A stretch of DNA of 64,000 nt from Phoronis australis (taxonomy: Eukaryota > Phoronida > Phoronidae): the NCBI GenBank assembly GCA_002633005.1, contig NMRA01000204.1, positions 66,260 to 130,259 on the forward strand, written 5' to 3'. Made by a program: the position numbers and the translations under genes. This document shows, piece by piece, positions 10,966 through 22,500 of this stretch; within the stretch, counting starts at the first letter, position 1; each line of letters starts with the position of its first letter. The notes beneath the pieces are model-generated. The model was not told the DNA's origin. It worked only from the letters and a program-made list of their open reading frames with translations, and did not search any database.

Positions 10966-12426
10966 NATATGACGTGTTTGAAATAAGATGCTCCTGTAAG
11001 ACTGTAATAACTGGTTCGAAGTCCCCATACATAAAGTCCCCATTTTTGTGCTCCCACATATTGCTATGTGGGTGCATTATTCCATTATCCTGTCTGTCCG
11101 GCTGGGCGGTCGCCATCCGCTGCTGTATCTCCAAAACCCTTGGTGGATGTTCATGAAATTTTGTAGGCATGTTCCTATCATGGATGGGACAGCACCCATT
11201 TGTTTGAGTTTGCCTCTGTATTCTTTGATTTCCTTGGTGGATTTGCATGAAGTTTAGCAAAAAGGAGTTGGTGAAACCTTGTTTTCAGGAGGATTTGACA
11301 TTTTGCACTACCTAATGAGGGTTTTTGCTGTTTTCAAATATGCCTCTCTATTGGTCAAACCAATCTAAGGACGATTACGAAAATTGGCATTTGTGTTCTT
11401 ACTGGGAAGAGAACAGCTGTTGATGATTTTCTGAAAGTTCCGGCTACTGTGATGCCTCCTAGTGGCAGTCTTTTTTGCGTCTGCCGCTGTAAATTATGGA
11501 ACCCCTTGGAGGAACTTTGCCATTGCATTTCTATGAAAGTGACAACAGTTGACGACGACTTCCTGACGGATCCAATTACCACTGTGCCCCCTAGTGGCAA
11601 TTTTTTTTTTATATTTTCCTCGGTGTGTTCAGAGTTCCTTGGTGAATTTTCATGAAATTTGGCATATCCGTTTACATCTGGAGTTCTCAAGTGGCAGTAT
11701 ACCATCAATATGTGGGTTCTCATTCTTCCCTTTTGAAAAATTTAAATGTCACTAATTTTTCTGTTGATGCAAGTAAAAAATGTCATAGTTGCCGTTTGCT
11801 GTGCATCGATGGGGCCATGGGTGTTTTTCATGCCTCTTGTTTTTTATTATGAGGGCCGTGTGCATGGAATGGTTCATTTCATTTTCTCTAAATACTAAAT
11901 ACACAATCCTTTTATTCGTCCCTTAAAATGCAACACAATACTTTCAACGATATCGTAATCTTAGATTAAAAAATCAATTCTTTATGCTCTAATTTGAATG
12001 AATTTAAAATTTAATAAACAGTTTCATTTCTCTCAAATCATGACACTAGTACTATTTAAAGCTGCTTTTCACCCTATTTGCCTGGTTAAATATGGAAATT
12101 GAATTAGTCATTTTACTCTCATAAAACCAGCCTTATAATCCTCCTTACCATGATACAAATCCATTTCTGTTACCAACTTCGTTGAAAACAGAACTAAACT
12201 TTTTGTTTGTAAGCTTGACACTGAGAACAATCTCCTTTCTTCATGTGTCAGACATCAATTAAAATTCCCTCGCATGACTGGCAGTAAAATATGTGCTCGG
12301 CTGAAAAGTTCATGTCATAACTGATAACAAAACGACATAATTTTAGCTACATATTTGACATATATATTGCAACAAAACTGAGAGCCCTCCCGTACCTGAC
12401 AATGATTCTGATTTGTTGTTCTCTAG

Positions 12427-12573
12427 GCAATCGACTGCTTGGCAGATGCCGTCATGGTAACTGATCCTCCAGTAAGGTACATCCCGAATCTCTCCGTTGC
12501 GATGAAACACTACATACTATCTCCATTACCAACCTGGGTTTTGGACAAGTTGTTGTCTCTGGTGTACGGTTAA
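12427..12573 (+). CDS. SDR terminal exon (copy B)
   Basis: No difference from the exon at 10340-10486 was noticed, with the same acceptor and stop. There is no second copy of exons 1-5, so it does not mark a second gene; it is either the other allele or an unused duplicate exon. Confidence 0.85.
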   Translation, partial: AIDCLADAVMVTDPPVRYIPNLSVAMKHYILSPLPTWVLDKLLSLVYG

Positions 12574-12615
12574 TGATAGAATTTGCTTCTTAACTATGAT
12601 CAGTAAATAGCGGTT

Positions 12616-12621
12616 AATAAA
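12616..12621 (+). terminator. Poly(A) signal AATAAA, second copy
   Basis: Counterpart of 10529-10534. Confidence 0.5.
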
Positions 12622-12920
12622 GTCTCAGTTTGCTACCTCTGTTCAAGGCTAGCCGAACAGCACGGTACTCGCACTGATGAACTCGCCTTGTAGACCTGTA
12701 AACTTGGCTCACAAATGTGGCTCTGTCCTCGTAAAACACGGCTTCAGGCACCCAAAATCACGGCTTACTGACTCGCATGACTATGAATCATATGTATGAC
12801 TTAGCAAAGAGTCTGTGAGCCATGTTTACATATGCCAGAGCTGTGTGTTTTGGCCAAGGTACCATACTTTTTGTAACTGCAGGGTGATGTTTATGAGTCA
12901 GTGAACTGAGTGTATGGGTC

Positions 12921-13089
12921 CTAGTGGCAGATTTAGGGGAGGCCAAGGGGGGAATTGCCCCCCCCCTCTAAAGTTCTCCCGTATTCCATTTGGCAGTTCG
13001 AAGGTGCAGATGTCTGATGGGCAAAATCCTGGCTAATACTCTGCCCTAGCCCCCCCTCCCCCAACTCAAAATCCTGGATCCGCCCCTGG
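12921..13089 (+). mobile_element. Non-autonomous MITE, CAGTGGCGGATCCAGG-like ends
   Basis: The left end AGTGGCAGATTTAGGGG and right end CCTGGATCCGCCCC are imperfect inverted repeats around a G/C-rich body with C and G runs. TGGGTC occurs on both sides, a probable target duplication. It interrupts a degenerate ACTCAC-type repeat. A relative in reverse orientation is at 20719-20883. The ends resemble hAT-type MITEs; assignment is inference. Confidence 0.65.
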
Positions 13090-13199
13090 GTCTGCGAGCC
13101 GTGTTCATGATAGTGTTTTGTGACTCTGAGAGCCATGTTGTTTGGGTAACCTGTATTCTGTTCATGTTTAATTTTGATCTAGTGATTAAGTACTTCAGT

Positions 13200-13897
13200 G
13201 CATTTTAGGGAATTCAAAGCTACTCCTTTGGTAGAATGTTTTCCTTTCAATGTAGGGATGCTGTATTGTGCAACCCCAATAGACCATGAGTCTGGGGAAT
13301 TGAATCAGGCCAATTTAAAGTATTAGTGAACATTTGTGCAAACAATTTGTCAGCATATTATGTTACAGATGCAAAAGTGTATCATAATTGTCAATGGCAT
13401 GTTTCATACTTACCTGGTAATGCTTGTTTAGTTGTGTATTTTCTGAGAAAATAAATAGGTCGGCACTAGCCGCTCTTCAGTCCTGTTCATGGCATTGCCG
13501 GTTGGAGATACAGCGATGCCATCTGCTGAGCTTACAAAGAACAACTATGGAGGAAATTGCCAACAGCACAACTGTGTCTTCAATTAATTTTAGAATAGTA
13601 TACTGTGTAACTTTTAATTGTATCTCGGGATTTGCCAGTAATCTGGTGCATGCTTTAACGAAATTCTTGTTAAACTTTAAAAGAGGATAAAAGCAGAGAA
13701 CCTTTGATAATGTGGTGGCGGATCTCAAAGAGCCATTTTGTATCTCAGTATATCTTTTTTTATTCTGTTATCTATGATATCATGTTTGTGTTCTCCTGGT
13801 GACAACACGGTAAGAATGTAATGTGTTTTACCAAAGAGTATAGATTTTTTTACTATGACTTGTTGGCATTTGGTGTAAATGTAACAGAAGCTAGTAA
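13200..13897 (+). repeat. Second duplicated segment, copy A (before N)
   Basis: About 700 bp starting GCATTTTAGGGAATTC and ending at the N at 13898; repeated at 13899-14609. It contains only short chance ORFs. Confidence 0.95.
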
Positions 13898-13898
13898 N

Positions 13899-14609
13899 GC
13901 ATTTTAGGGAATTCAAAGCTACTCCTTTGGTAGAATGTTTTCCTTTCAATGTAGGGATGCTGTATTGTGCAACCCCAATAGACCATGGGTCTGGGGAATT
14001 GAATCAGGCCAATTTAAAGTATTAGTGAACATTTGTGCAAACAATTTGGCAGCACTGTCAGCATATTATGTTACAGATGCAAAAGTGTATCATAATTGTC
14101 AATGGCATGTTTCATACTTACCTGGTAATGCTTGTTTAGTTGTGTATTTTCTGAGAAAATAAATAGGTCAGCACTAGCCGCTCTTCAGTCCTATTCATGG
14201 CATTGCCGGTTGGAGATACAGCGATGCCATCTGCTGAGCTTACAAAGAACAACTATGGAGGAAATTGCCAACAGCACAACTGTGTCTTCAATTAATTTTA
14301 GAATTTATAGTATACTGTGTAACTTTTAATTGTATCTCGGGATTTGCCAGTAATCTGGTGCATGCTTTAACGAAATTCTTGTTAAACTTTAAAAGAGGAT
14401 AAAAGCAGAGAACCTTTGATAATGTGGTGGCGGATCTCAAAGAGCCATTTTGTATCTCAGTATATCTTTTTTTATTCTGTTATCTATGATATCATGTTTG
14501 TGTTCTCCTGGTGACAACACGGTAAGAGTGTAATGTGTTTTACCAAAGAGTATAGATTTTTTAACTATGACTTGTTGGCATTTGGTGTAAATGTAACAGA
14601 AGCTAGTAA
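13899..14609 (+). repeat. Second duplicated segment, copy B (after N)
   Basis: Near-identical to 13200-13897, with small indels (for example GGCAGCACT after AACAATTT and a 3-base TTA/ATA insertion near 14308). Fits an unmerged allele. Confidence 0.95.
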
Positions 14610-15895
14610 TTTCGTACTGTGCGACCTGTCGTAAAAATCACTAGTATTGAAAATGTGTTGTTCTCCATCTCAAACAACAGCTGTTAAGCCATCATATGTA
14701 TAGTAAGAGCTTCTAATATTGTTATTATTGTCACTGTGAAAACTTCCTTTTAGGAAGACCATCATAAAGTTGAATATGTTTTCTAGCGCGGTGACATCCG
14801 TAATCACTAATCTAGATTTTCCCATCACGTGCAAGTACAAAATATTTGTGGTGGCTCAACCTATTGCATTTGGTAATGTATTGCAGACAACTGTGGGCAT
14901 TGTCTTTAGTCATATATACTTTGTGTGCCGTGTTTGAGTGATTAGTAATGGGGCTGTTGAGATAGTACAGGGACGTACAAAGTTGAAGCTTGTGATGAGA
15001 AATCTTGGCTTATGGAATGGGCTAGTGGGTGCACTTACGGTTTTGTCGAGTGATTCAACATTCCACTCTCGCCTTTTAGGTATTGCGATGGTGGCCATTT
15101 TGGTAGTGAATACTGGTAAGAGTACTAAGCTTGCTTATGAAACGTAAGCTTTTCTTTCACATGACTGCAACTCTTCGTCAAATTCTCAAGAAACTTAATG
15201 ACATTTTTCAACACATTGCAGTTACGGCTTTAGATAACTATAATTCATGATCTGAGCCATTTCAATGATTTGAAATCAAAAACGGGTTTTGATAGGGTCT
15301 TTCCTATAGCTGCTATTTCAGAGTGAAACAGGAGGATTTCATTGTGTTGTGTATTGTTTGCTACTTGGAGGTCGTTTTGTCATGCAAGGTATTGATCTAT
15401 TGTGTTCTGAAACTTCATGGGTTGTTGCTTGTTGTCTCGGAGATGGGTTTGTGTGATTTTGAGTTGTTGTGTTGTTGAAATAGTCTCTGTCATCTATCAT
15501 ACTGTCTATGTCTTTCTCTGTATATATAACAAATTCTGTTAAGTTGTGAATCTTCTATTTTTATTGCCAGGAATTTTGTATTTTTACATATTTCTATATA
15601 CTTAATATGGGCTTATTTTGATTTTTTGACAATTTACAAAAATGTGGTTTTAAGCCTTTCACATATTATTGCCTGAAAAGCTTGTTGTTTTCTCACCAAA
15701 CTTTTCAATTGTACATTTCAATTATTAGCTACTTTCACATGGGTTGTATGGTTATCTGTAATAGCAGGAAGTCATTAGTTAATGATAATAGCAATGAATA
15801 ATAATGGTAACATTTTGGTGTCATTCATTCATACCTGTATAAAGGTGATGCAAATTTACGATGCTTACAAATTGCTGTTCTTATACACTATATTT
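14610..15895. other. Intergenic DNA, no gene seen
   Basis: AT-rich with many T-rich stretches. ORFs at 14910-15147 overlap on opposite strands and resemble nothing. No repeat was recognised. Confidence 0.55.
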
Positions 15896-15999
15896 GGCAA
15901 TAGTCGGATATAACATGCCCATATTTCGAGAGTTTGATGTCCATTATTCAGTGTAGAAAACTGGCTCTCAAAATGCGGCACGTTATATCCGACCATTAC
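15896..15999. repeat. Palindromic hairpin repeat, copy 2
   Basis: Outer arms GGCAATAGTCGGATATAACATGCCC and GGCACGTTATATCCGACCATTACC pair; the inner arm has lost a few bases (TTTCGAGAGTTTGATG), so the stem is shorter on the left. Confidence 0.88.
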
Positions 16000-18900
16000 C
16001 CTACATTTTGTTTCACTGTTGCTTTTGTGAGGGATATATGTGTATGTAGTAACAATTTCAATGAAATTTCATCAATGTCAGACAAAAATTCTTGCCAAAA
16101 TTGATCTTAATCATTCTTCAAAGGCTTGTGAATGTCTACAATTTCTCAAAACGTCTGACACCAGATATAGTATACAGTGGAGCTTAAAAGTGTGATTATT
16201 TATATTTGGTGCTACTTATCTTTGATGAGGAAATAGAGTTTCTCTTGTATGCGGTACTGTGCCCTAAACTGACAAATTGGTGAGAAAATGTATCATATTT
16301 TGTCAAAAGGGTGTTAGCCATACTTGCTTATGCTGCCCGAAGTCTTTACAAAGACAGGCAAGCGTCTCTGGTGAGTTTGGCCTTGATTTATGTTGTTCTT
16401 CAACTTGTGTTAGCCCAGCGCCACCTATTGTGTCCCTCAAAAATCACACCACAGTGTACCAACACTCCAACAAGTATTGTAAAATTCAGCAATTCAGCTC
16501 TCCATCATAGCAAGTAGCAGCATGTGTTGACAAAAACAACCTTGGATTTAAATTGACTTGACACGTTTCCAGGTTTATAAAACACTTCCTTCAGAAGCAA
16601 AAACAGTGGCCACCTGGCTAGGCCCAACAATTAATTGTAATGATATTGGGACACAGTCAGATGCGGGGGAGTAACTGTAGAATAGAGTAACAATAACAAC
16701 CTGTGGTGTGCCAGTTGCCTATTTAGACTGGTCATACACCATATTGAAATATATCAAGCCATCGTTGTTTTTGTCAACATGCTTTAGCTGCCACAGACAT
16801 ACTTTGAACAATTGGGGGAATTTGCAACAATGGTAGCAGCTTATGAAAAATGAAAATAAGGCATTTATTTTGTCTGAGATTGTTGAGATGTTATCTTACT
16901 AATCGCCCACTGGCATCAGTGTATGAAGGCTGGGTATGCGTTTACAATAATAATGTGTTTTAACTGAAACGTTAATAGTGAATGAGAAACGGATGTAGAA
17001 ATCAATGGACTGGCATTTGATATCTGCTCGTAATAAAAGGTTAAATGACCAATTTGATAAGGCTTGACGTGTACACAACTCTACAGCTGTAGTCTTAAAT
17101 GAAAGGCTATCATCCATGGTGTCGGTGGAACACACCAACTGAAACTACACGGCCACTACCGCATGTGGCTAGTAATTCTGTGCAGTCTTGGAACTGTAAT
17201 AAAGTTTTTAACAATTACAGTCTTAAACAAGTTAAGTAATTGTCAAATTTTGACTATAAAATTTTGGTTGTAGCCCATTCAATTGAAGAAACTTTTCAAG
17301 TTAAAAAATCAGCATTGTGAACTCCGTTGCCCGAGATGTTACTTTTTGGGGTCTGCATTTGGGACTGAGTGTCAACAAAGACGTTACGGTCTCTGGTGTC
17401 AACTAAATATTGCGTGATGCGCGCATTACTACAAACTAGTCGTGACTGTTGGACCAAAATCGTACAGTATGTGACTGTCTGTGGGCTTTATTATTTTTGA
17501 AAATAAGCGTTGTGGTTTTTTAAAATTCATCACATTTGCTTTTGACCCAAATATGAATACGAACTTTAAAATTGGCGCAACATATTAATAGACGTTTCGG
17601 TTTATTGTATATAAACCATTCCGAGACAAAATTTCACAACACTCCATGACATGTGTGAAGATAGGTACACGTCAAAATGTAGTGTGAGTGAAGAGATCAG
17701 AAATCAAAACAGTTGGAGCTCAAACGAACCAATATAAAATTCACCGTGTGAAGTTGCATGACCATTCTATTTAATTTGTTCGCTCCGGGTTTTGTATGGG
17801 ATTTGCTGACCTGCGCTATGACTGTACAGTTGAACGCGTTTTCCCTTCGTCTTGCTTGTAGGAATGTAAAATGCCCGGGGTGTATGACAAGTTATGCCCC
17901 TCGCGCCTCACAAACTTATTGAACATCGACTAGCATACGGGGAATGACAACTTATTCGCTAGGCCGCCACGTGAGCAATACGCATGCAACCGTTTTCGCC
18001 GCACACCACTGAGTTTGCGCAAGCGTATAATTTTTTGCAAGTATTAAAATGCTCCCATAATTACTTGAATGGGGTGCAAAATGTTTGGAAATGCGAAGCG
18101 AATCCAAATCGCGTTATCGCATTGACAGACGTCATTACCAGTGGCTAACACCGGTCTTGCTTGGCTAGAGAATGATCGACATAACAAAATTAGCATGGTG
18201 CACAACATGAGCAAAATATAAACTCATTAAAATATCTGATATCATTGTACATGCATACTTATTAATAATAATATGAAGCATTGCAACCCGGCCCCTTTTG
18301 GTAGAAGCAAAGGGGATTACCTGCGCGCAACCATGCATGGAGGGGGCTCAGTCGGGGCGGCGAACGAGCCCCCCCATGAGGAGAAGTTGAGAAAAGGTCC
18401 GCCTCAGAGAAACGAAAACTCCGAAATAAAGTTGAAAACGAGACAAAAGTCCACTAAAAACCATGAACTACCAAAAGTCGACGAACGCACTCCACGAATC
18501 TCAAGTTCGCCGGCCGGGGGTCCACGTTCTCGGCAAAAATTCGAGCCCCTCAATTTTTAAGGCTGGGTGCGCGCATGGGGTTATTAAAATTCAACAGGAA
18601 CTAAGTCAAAAAATGAAACTATACGGGTCAGTTTAGACTGACTTCGTACAAACAAAATCCGCCAAGATTTACCCGGCCCTCGGCTGGACACATTTTTCGA
18701 ACTCACTTGATGATACGATACACAGGCGAAGGTGTTATTAATAAATTACTCTTTAACATGAAAGAATCAGGTGTCATATGTTGATTTCGTCGGGAGTCCA
18801 TGCTACTCGGATCTTTGGTGACAGAGAGCGCAAATGTGCATTACGTTGTAAGACCGTTGTCTAATGGGTACTGAGTCTGGCCCCGGGCAGGCTCTGTGCA

Positions 18901-19429
18901 TTTATTCGTTTGCCACATATAGGCCTAAACTTGTTTTAGATCAGCTTACCGTTATGGAATTCTAATGGTCCAAAATTGGTGTCACGCGCGGATAAAGCCA
19001 GTTTTGGAATTCTGGGTGCGTTGACCGCTGGTGCTTGGTAGTCACACGAGAGTCGTGGTTTTGGGCAACTGCCGATTTTCGGTTGTGTCAAAGTAATTTT
19101 TGCAAGTTATTTTTTTAGTAGCCTTAACCGGACTAGTTTGCCAGTGCATGTACTTGTTGTAATAGTAAACGACGAAAGTTCACTTTCTAATCAGTTTAAA
19201 TAAATATTGTGGAAGACTTTTGAAGTCTGACCCACTCTCTTAGGTTTTATACCCCGTGCGGGAAGTAGGTAGACTTGGCCGCTCATTTGTCACGTAATGT
19301 GGTCGCCACCAGGTGGCACGAATCCGAGAACCACGAGATTGCAACAACACATGCGTTAGCCTGCCAAAGACCGGTTTATAAACTATCTTTATTCATTTGA
19401 TTTGGTGCTAGTTTTATCTCACTGTGAAT
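16000..19429. other. Intergenic DNA upstream of the SH3/zinc-finger gene
   Basis: No convincing exon. At 16311-16371 a short open stretch ends at a good GTGAGT donor but has a poor acceptor. From about 17800 to 19430 CpG dinucleotides become more frequent (GCGCGC, ACGCGT, CGCGCG), which would fit the promoter of the gene starting at 19430. A dispersed repeat occupies 18273-18575. Confidence 0.5.
18273..18575 (+). repeat. GC-richer dispersed repeat, copy 1
   Basis: Shares blocks with 29380-29625: CCTCAGAGAAAC(G/A)AAAACTCCG, AAAAGTCCACTA, GGTCCAC(G/A)TTCTC and GGGCTC..CGAACGA(G/A)CCCCCC, and both end at GGCTGGGTGCGCGCATG or its variant. A 95-codon ORF runs through it; I read it as repeat sequence, not a gene. 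Confidence 0.75.
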
Positions 19430-19562
19430 ATGATCTCAACATTTAGACACAGTTGTACACGTGGCGTATTTGGTTTGAAATCTTGGGACGCCCCAAGGCG
19501 ACCAAAGCATTTTATTGACGAAGTCGAAGACCAAGACAGCAACGCCAGCGGATCAAAAAGTG
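19430..19562 (+). CDS. SH3/ZnF exon 1
   Basis: Starts at ATGATCTCAACA and encodes 44 residues plus one base; donor G|GTAGCT. Chosen because it joins exon 2 in phase and because SWDAPRRPKHF with the acidic tail reads like protein. A reading frame shifted by two bases is also open here but does not join. Confidence 0.65.
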
Positions 19563-22500
19563 GTAGCTTCAGCTTATTTTAATATTTACCTTTTCCTACT
19601 TTCTTCAGTCACCTTAAGTACCAAACATAACCCAGATGACGTGGAGAGGCACGTGGTCCTAAAAATTGTAGGTTCATGTGCGAAACACGTTTGCAGTATT
19701 TCACTCGGGCTAGCCAGTCCAATGACACTGTATGTGAATGAAGCCAGATTAGAGACTGGATGCACTGCATCGCCTTGTGCCAGTTGCGCTGGCCCAAGTT
19801 CAGACTATGCATCTCCATGTCTTGTCTTGTCTTTTCTTGTAAATCCCTATGGTCATTTTACACAGCATCGCCCATTTCATCCCTGAAAAAAGGCCTGCAT
19901 TTATGGCCTCGGCTCCCGCAAAAGGTGCACTGACCGATCTTCTTACTCCCGCAAAAGTGGATGGGAATTAGCAGACCTGGAATCTGAAATAGGGGGCCTC
20001 GCTGCAATTTTTGGTTCATGCCTGCAGGCACCTTGTTAGTGTGAGTGACTGACCCCCCAGTCCTCACACTGGTTAAACCAGGGAATAGAATTAAGTTTTG
20101 TTCTACTTTTTCATGTCACATAAAACCGGTTCCAATACTTGCACAGGTGATGTGTTGTGCATATTAAGCACATGGATAGTGTTGTTGTGGACATAGATGG
20201 CCAGTGCATTTATTTATTTCAGCCCTCTCGTCAAGTTCATCTACATCAACGTCCACACCTTCCAAAAGTTCGTCGGATTCTGACTCGTCCAGTCCTTTAA
20301 AAATTCCTAACGCAAATCCTGGGCAGAAACTAGTTGCCAAGTATTCCTACAGTGCCCAGGTGGACTCTCCTTTAGGTGAGCTATACACAGAACAGTGCAT
20401 TTGTGTGAAATGTAAATTTTGTTAGTGGGTGCTATAAGTCTACCTTGCGCCAAAATAACAAACAGGATTTAGACCACTTCCGATTAAAAATGCGTTGTGT
20501 CAACTTCTTATTCAGATTGGAATCTATATTCTTTGGCTTTTTAGCTATTCCTTGAGGGTTGAATAAGTTGACTTGATCCCACTGGTCTTTTTATGTGTAG
20601 AACATGCAGCTGCAGTTGGATATAACATACACATATTTTGAGAAACAGTTCCATGCCCGTAATTCAGTGGAGAAAACTGGTTCTCAAAATTAGGGTAGGT
20701 AATTATATCCAACCATTACGAGGGGCAAATCCAGGATTTTGCATTAGGGCGTGCCAGGGCAGAGTATTAGCTAGGATTTTGCCTGTCAGATGTTCGCACC
20801 CCGGAACTGCCAAAGGAATCTGGGAAAATTTTAGGGGGGTGGGGCATGGTCTCCTTGGCCCCTCCCCTAAATCCACCAGTGGTTAGCGAATATGCAATAT
20901 TTAACAAACTTGTCGGGTTTCCCCGAGCACAAAAATTCTAATCTGAGTATTAATCAACTTGAAGTTAAAACCAATTTTGTTGGTGGGAAGAGTTAGTTTT
21001 TGACTAAATGAGAGTTTTTAGCTGTTTAAAGTCTTGATCCCCCAATTTTCGATGTCAGATCTAAACTTTTTCTGTTTATCTCTGTAGTGTACGAATGAAC
21101 ACATAGTTTCAAATTTTTATGAATCGTCTTAACCCCCCCATTAACTCATCCATTTATTTTGAACCACCTCACTTTACTCCCCTTGGGTTTATAAATCAAA
21201 CTCCAACTTGATTCAAACAATTGCTTTCTTTCGACTTTGGCATGACCTCAAGAAAAGTGTCTTTGAGACGATCACTGACAGACGAGTAGACAATTCAGTT
21301 CACTCGTGATGACATCATAGTCAAGCTTGGTTTAAAACTACAGTAGAAACACGATTTTTAAGGTCTTAACTGGAGCTTGCAGCTTAAATCCTGGGTTCAT
21401 CAAGTGCAACATTGTATTATTTAGTATTTATCTCCACCAACTTTAATATACTCGAGACCAAAAGCTGGTCTTAACTGGAGCTTGCAGCTTAAATCCTGGG
21501 TTCATCAAGTGCAACATTGTATTATTTAGTATTTATCTCCACCAACTTTAATATACTCGAGAGCAAAAGCTGGGGCACCTGTCTTGAGTTCATACCTCGT
21601 AGAAAAGCAAGTGACTGAAATAATCAAGATCAATGATTAGAAGTCAGTATTGTCACTGTGAAAGTGTTAGCTGTTAATATCTTATACTTTTTCACTTTTG
21701 CAGGGGACAAGGAGCTGAGTGTTAAACAGGGAGATAAATTAGTCTTCAAGAGTGCACACAAAGACACGTCTCATTGGTGGTGGGTGGAGACTGAAGAGGG
21801 CAGCAGTGCAGGCTATGTACCGTCCAGCTACATGTTTGTAAGGCGATGTCATATTTGTGAAAATAGCATTGTTCTACGATGATAGGGGTGATGTCATTGC
21901 CTACTGATAGGTGCTGGGATTTTCAATCATCCTTCCTGTTTGGTCCGTTGAAATTTTAATATTGTTTTCCAATACAGTTGATTGACATTGTATGCAACAG
22001 TTATGTAAGGTTTTTTAGCTTACAACACTCCATTCTACTAGTCTCTCGAACTAATTGATACAATTGATTGTGTTACACCCAGCATGGGTAACAACCATCA
22101 TCTAGAAAGGTCTCAGTAGGGGTTTGATGTAATGTGTTTTGACTGAATTGAATTACTTGTTCAAGTTTCGAATCGAATTACTTGTTTAATTTTTTTGAAT
22201 TATTTTCCTACTGATTAATTTGAGCACCAGTTTCATTCCCTTTTAGCCAATTGAAGAAAAGCTTACAGGATTACCATGGTTACAGAATCGACCAGTTGAA
22301 AGTGTGCCAGCTGTTAATACAGGTAAGACTGTCTTCAAATCACGTTTTGCTTTGTACATTTGCTGACCTGGTTCATCTGATTGTGTTGTCTTGATTTGTT
22401 GCTAGTTTCAATTTGTGTTTTTATTGATAACAGTATATCTGACGTGGATTATGGGTCAAAAAGGACTACTGTGGAGTTCCCTAATGGCAATTTTATTTCT

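Larger units (their letters stand above)
10967..13052 (+). repeat. Duplicated segment B (allelic copy after N)
   Basis: Begins directly after the N and repeats 8839-10965. It includes the repeat array (10990-11860) and a second terminal SDR exon. Most likely the other haplotype placed in tandem by scaffolding. Confidence 0.95.

Noticed and set aside
12427-12573. Second terminal SDR exon as evidence for a paralogous SDR gene
   Set aside because: No copies of exons 1-5 accompany it and it sits in an N-bounded duplication.
13424-13690. 88-codon ORF, also in part at 14132
   Set aside because: Present in both halves of an N-joined duplication; low complexity of features and an equal opposing ORF.
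16311-16371. Short open stretch ending at GTGAGT, possible exon
   Set aside because: The acceptor side (TCATATTTTGTCAAAAG) is weak and no partner exon or homology was seen.
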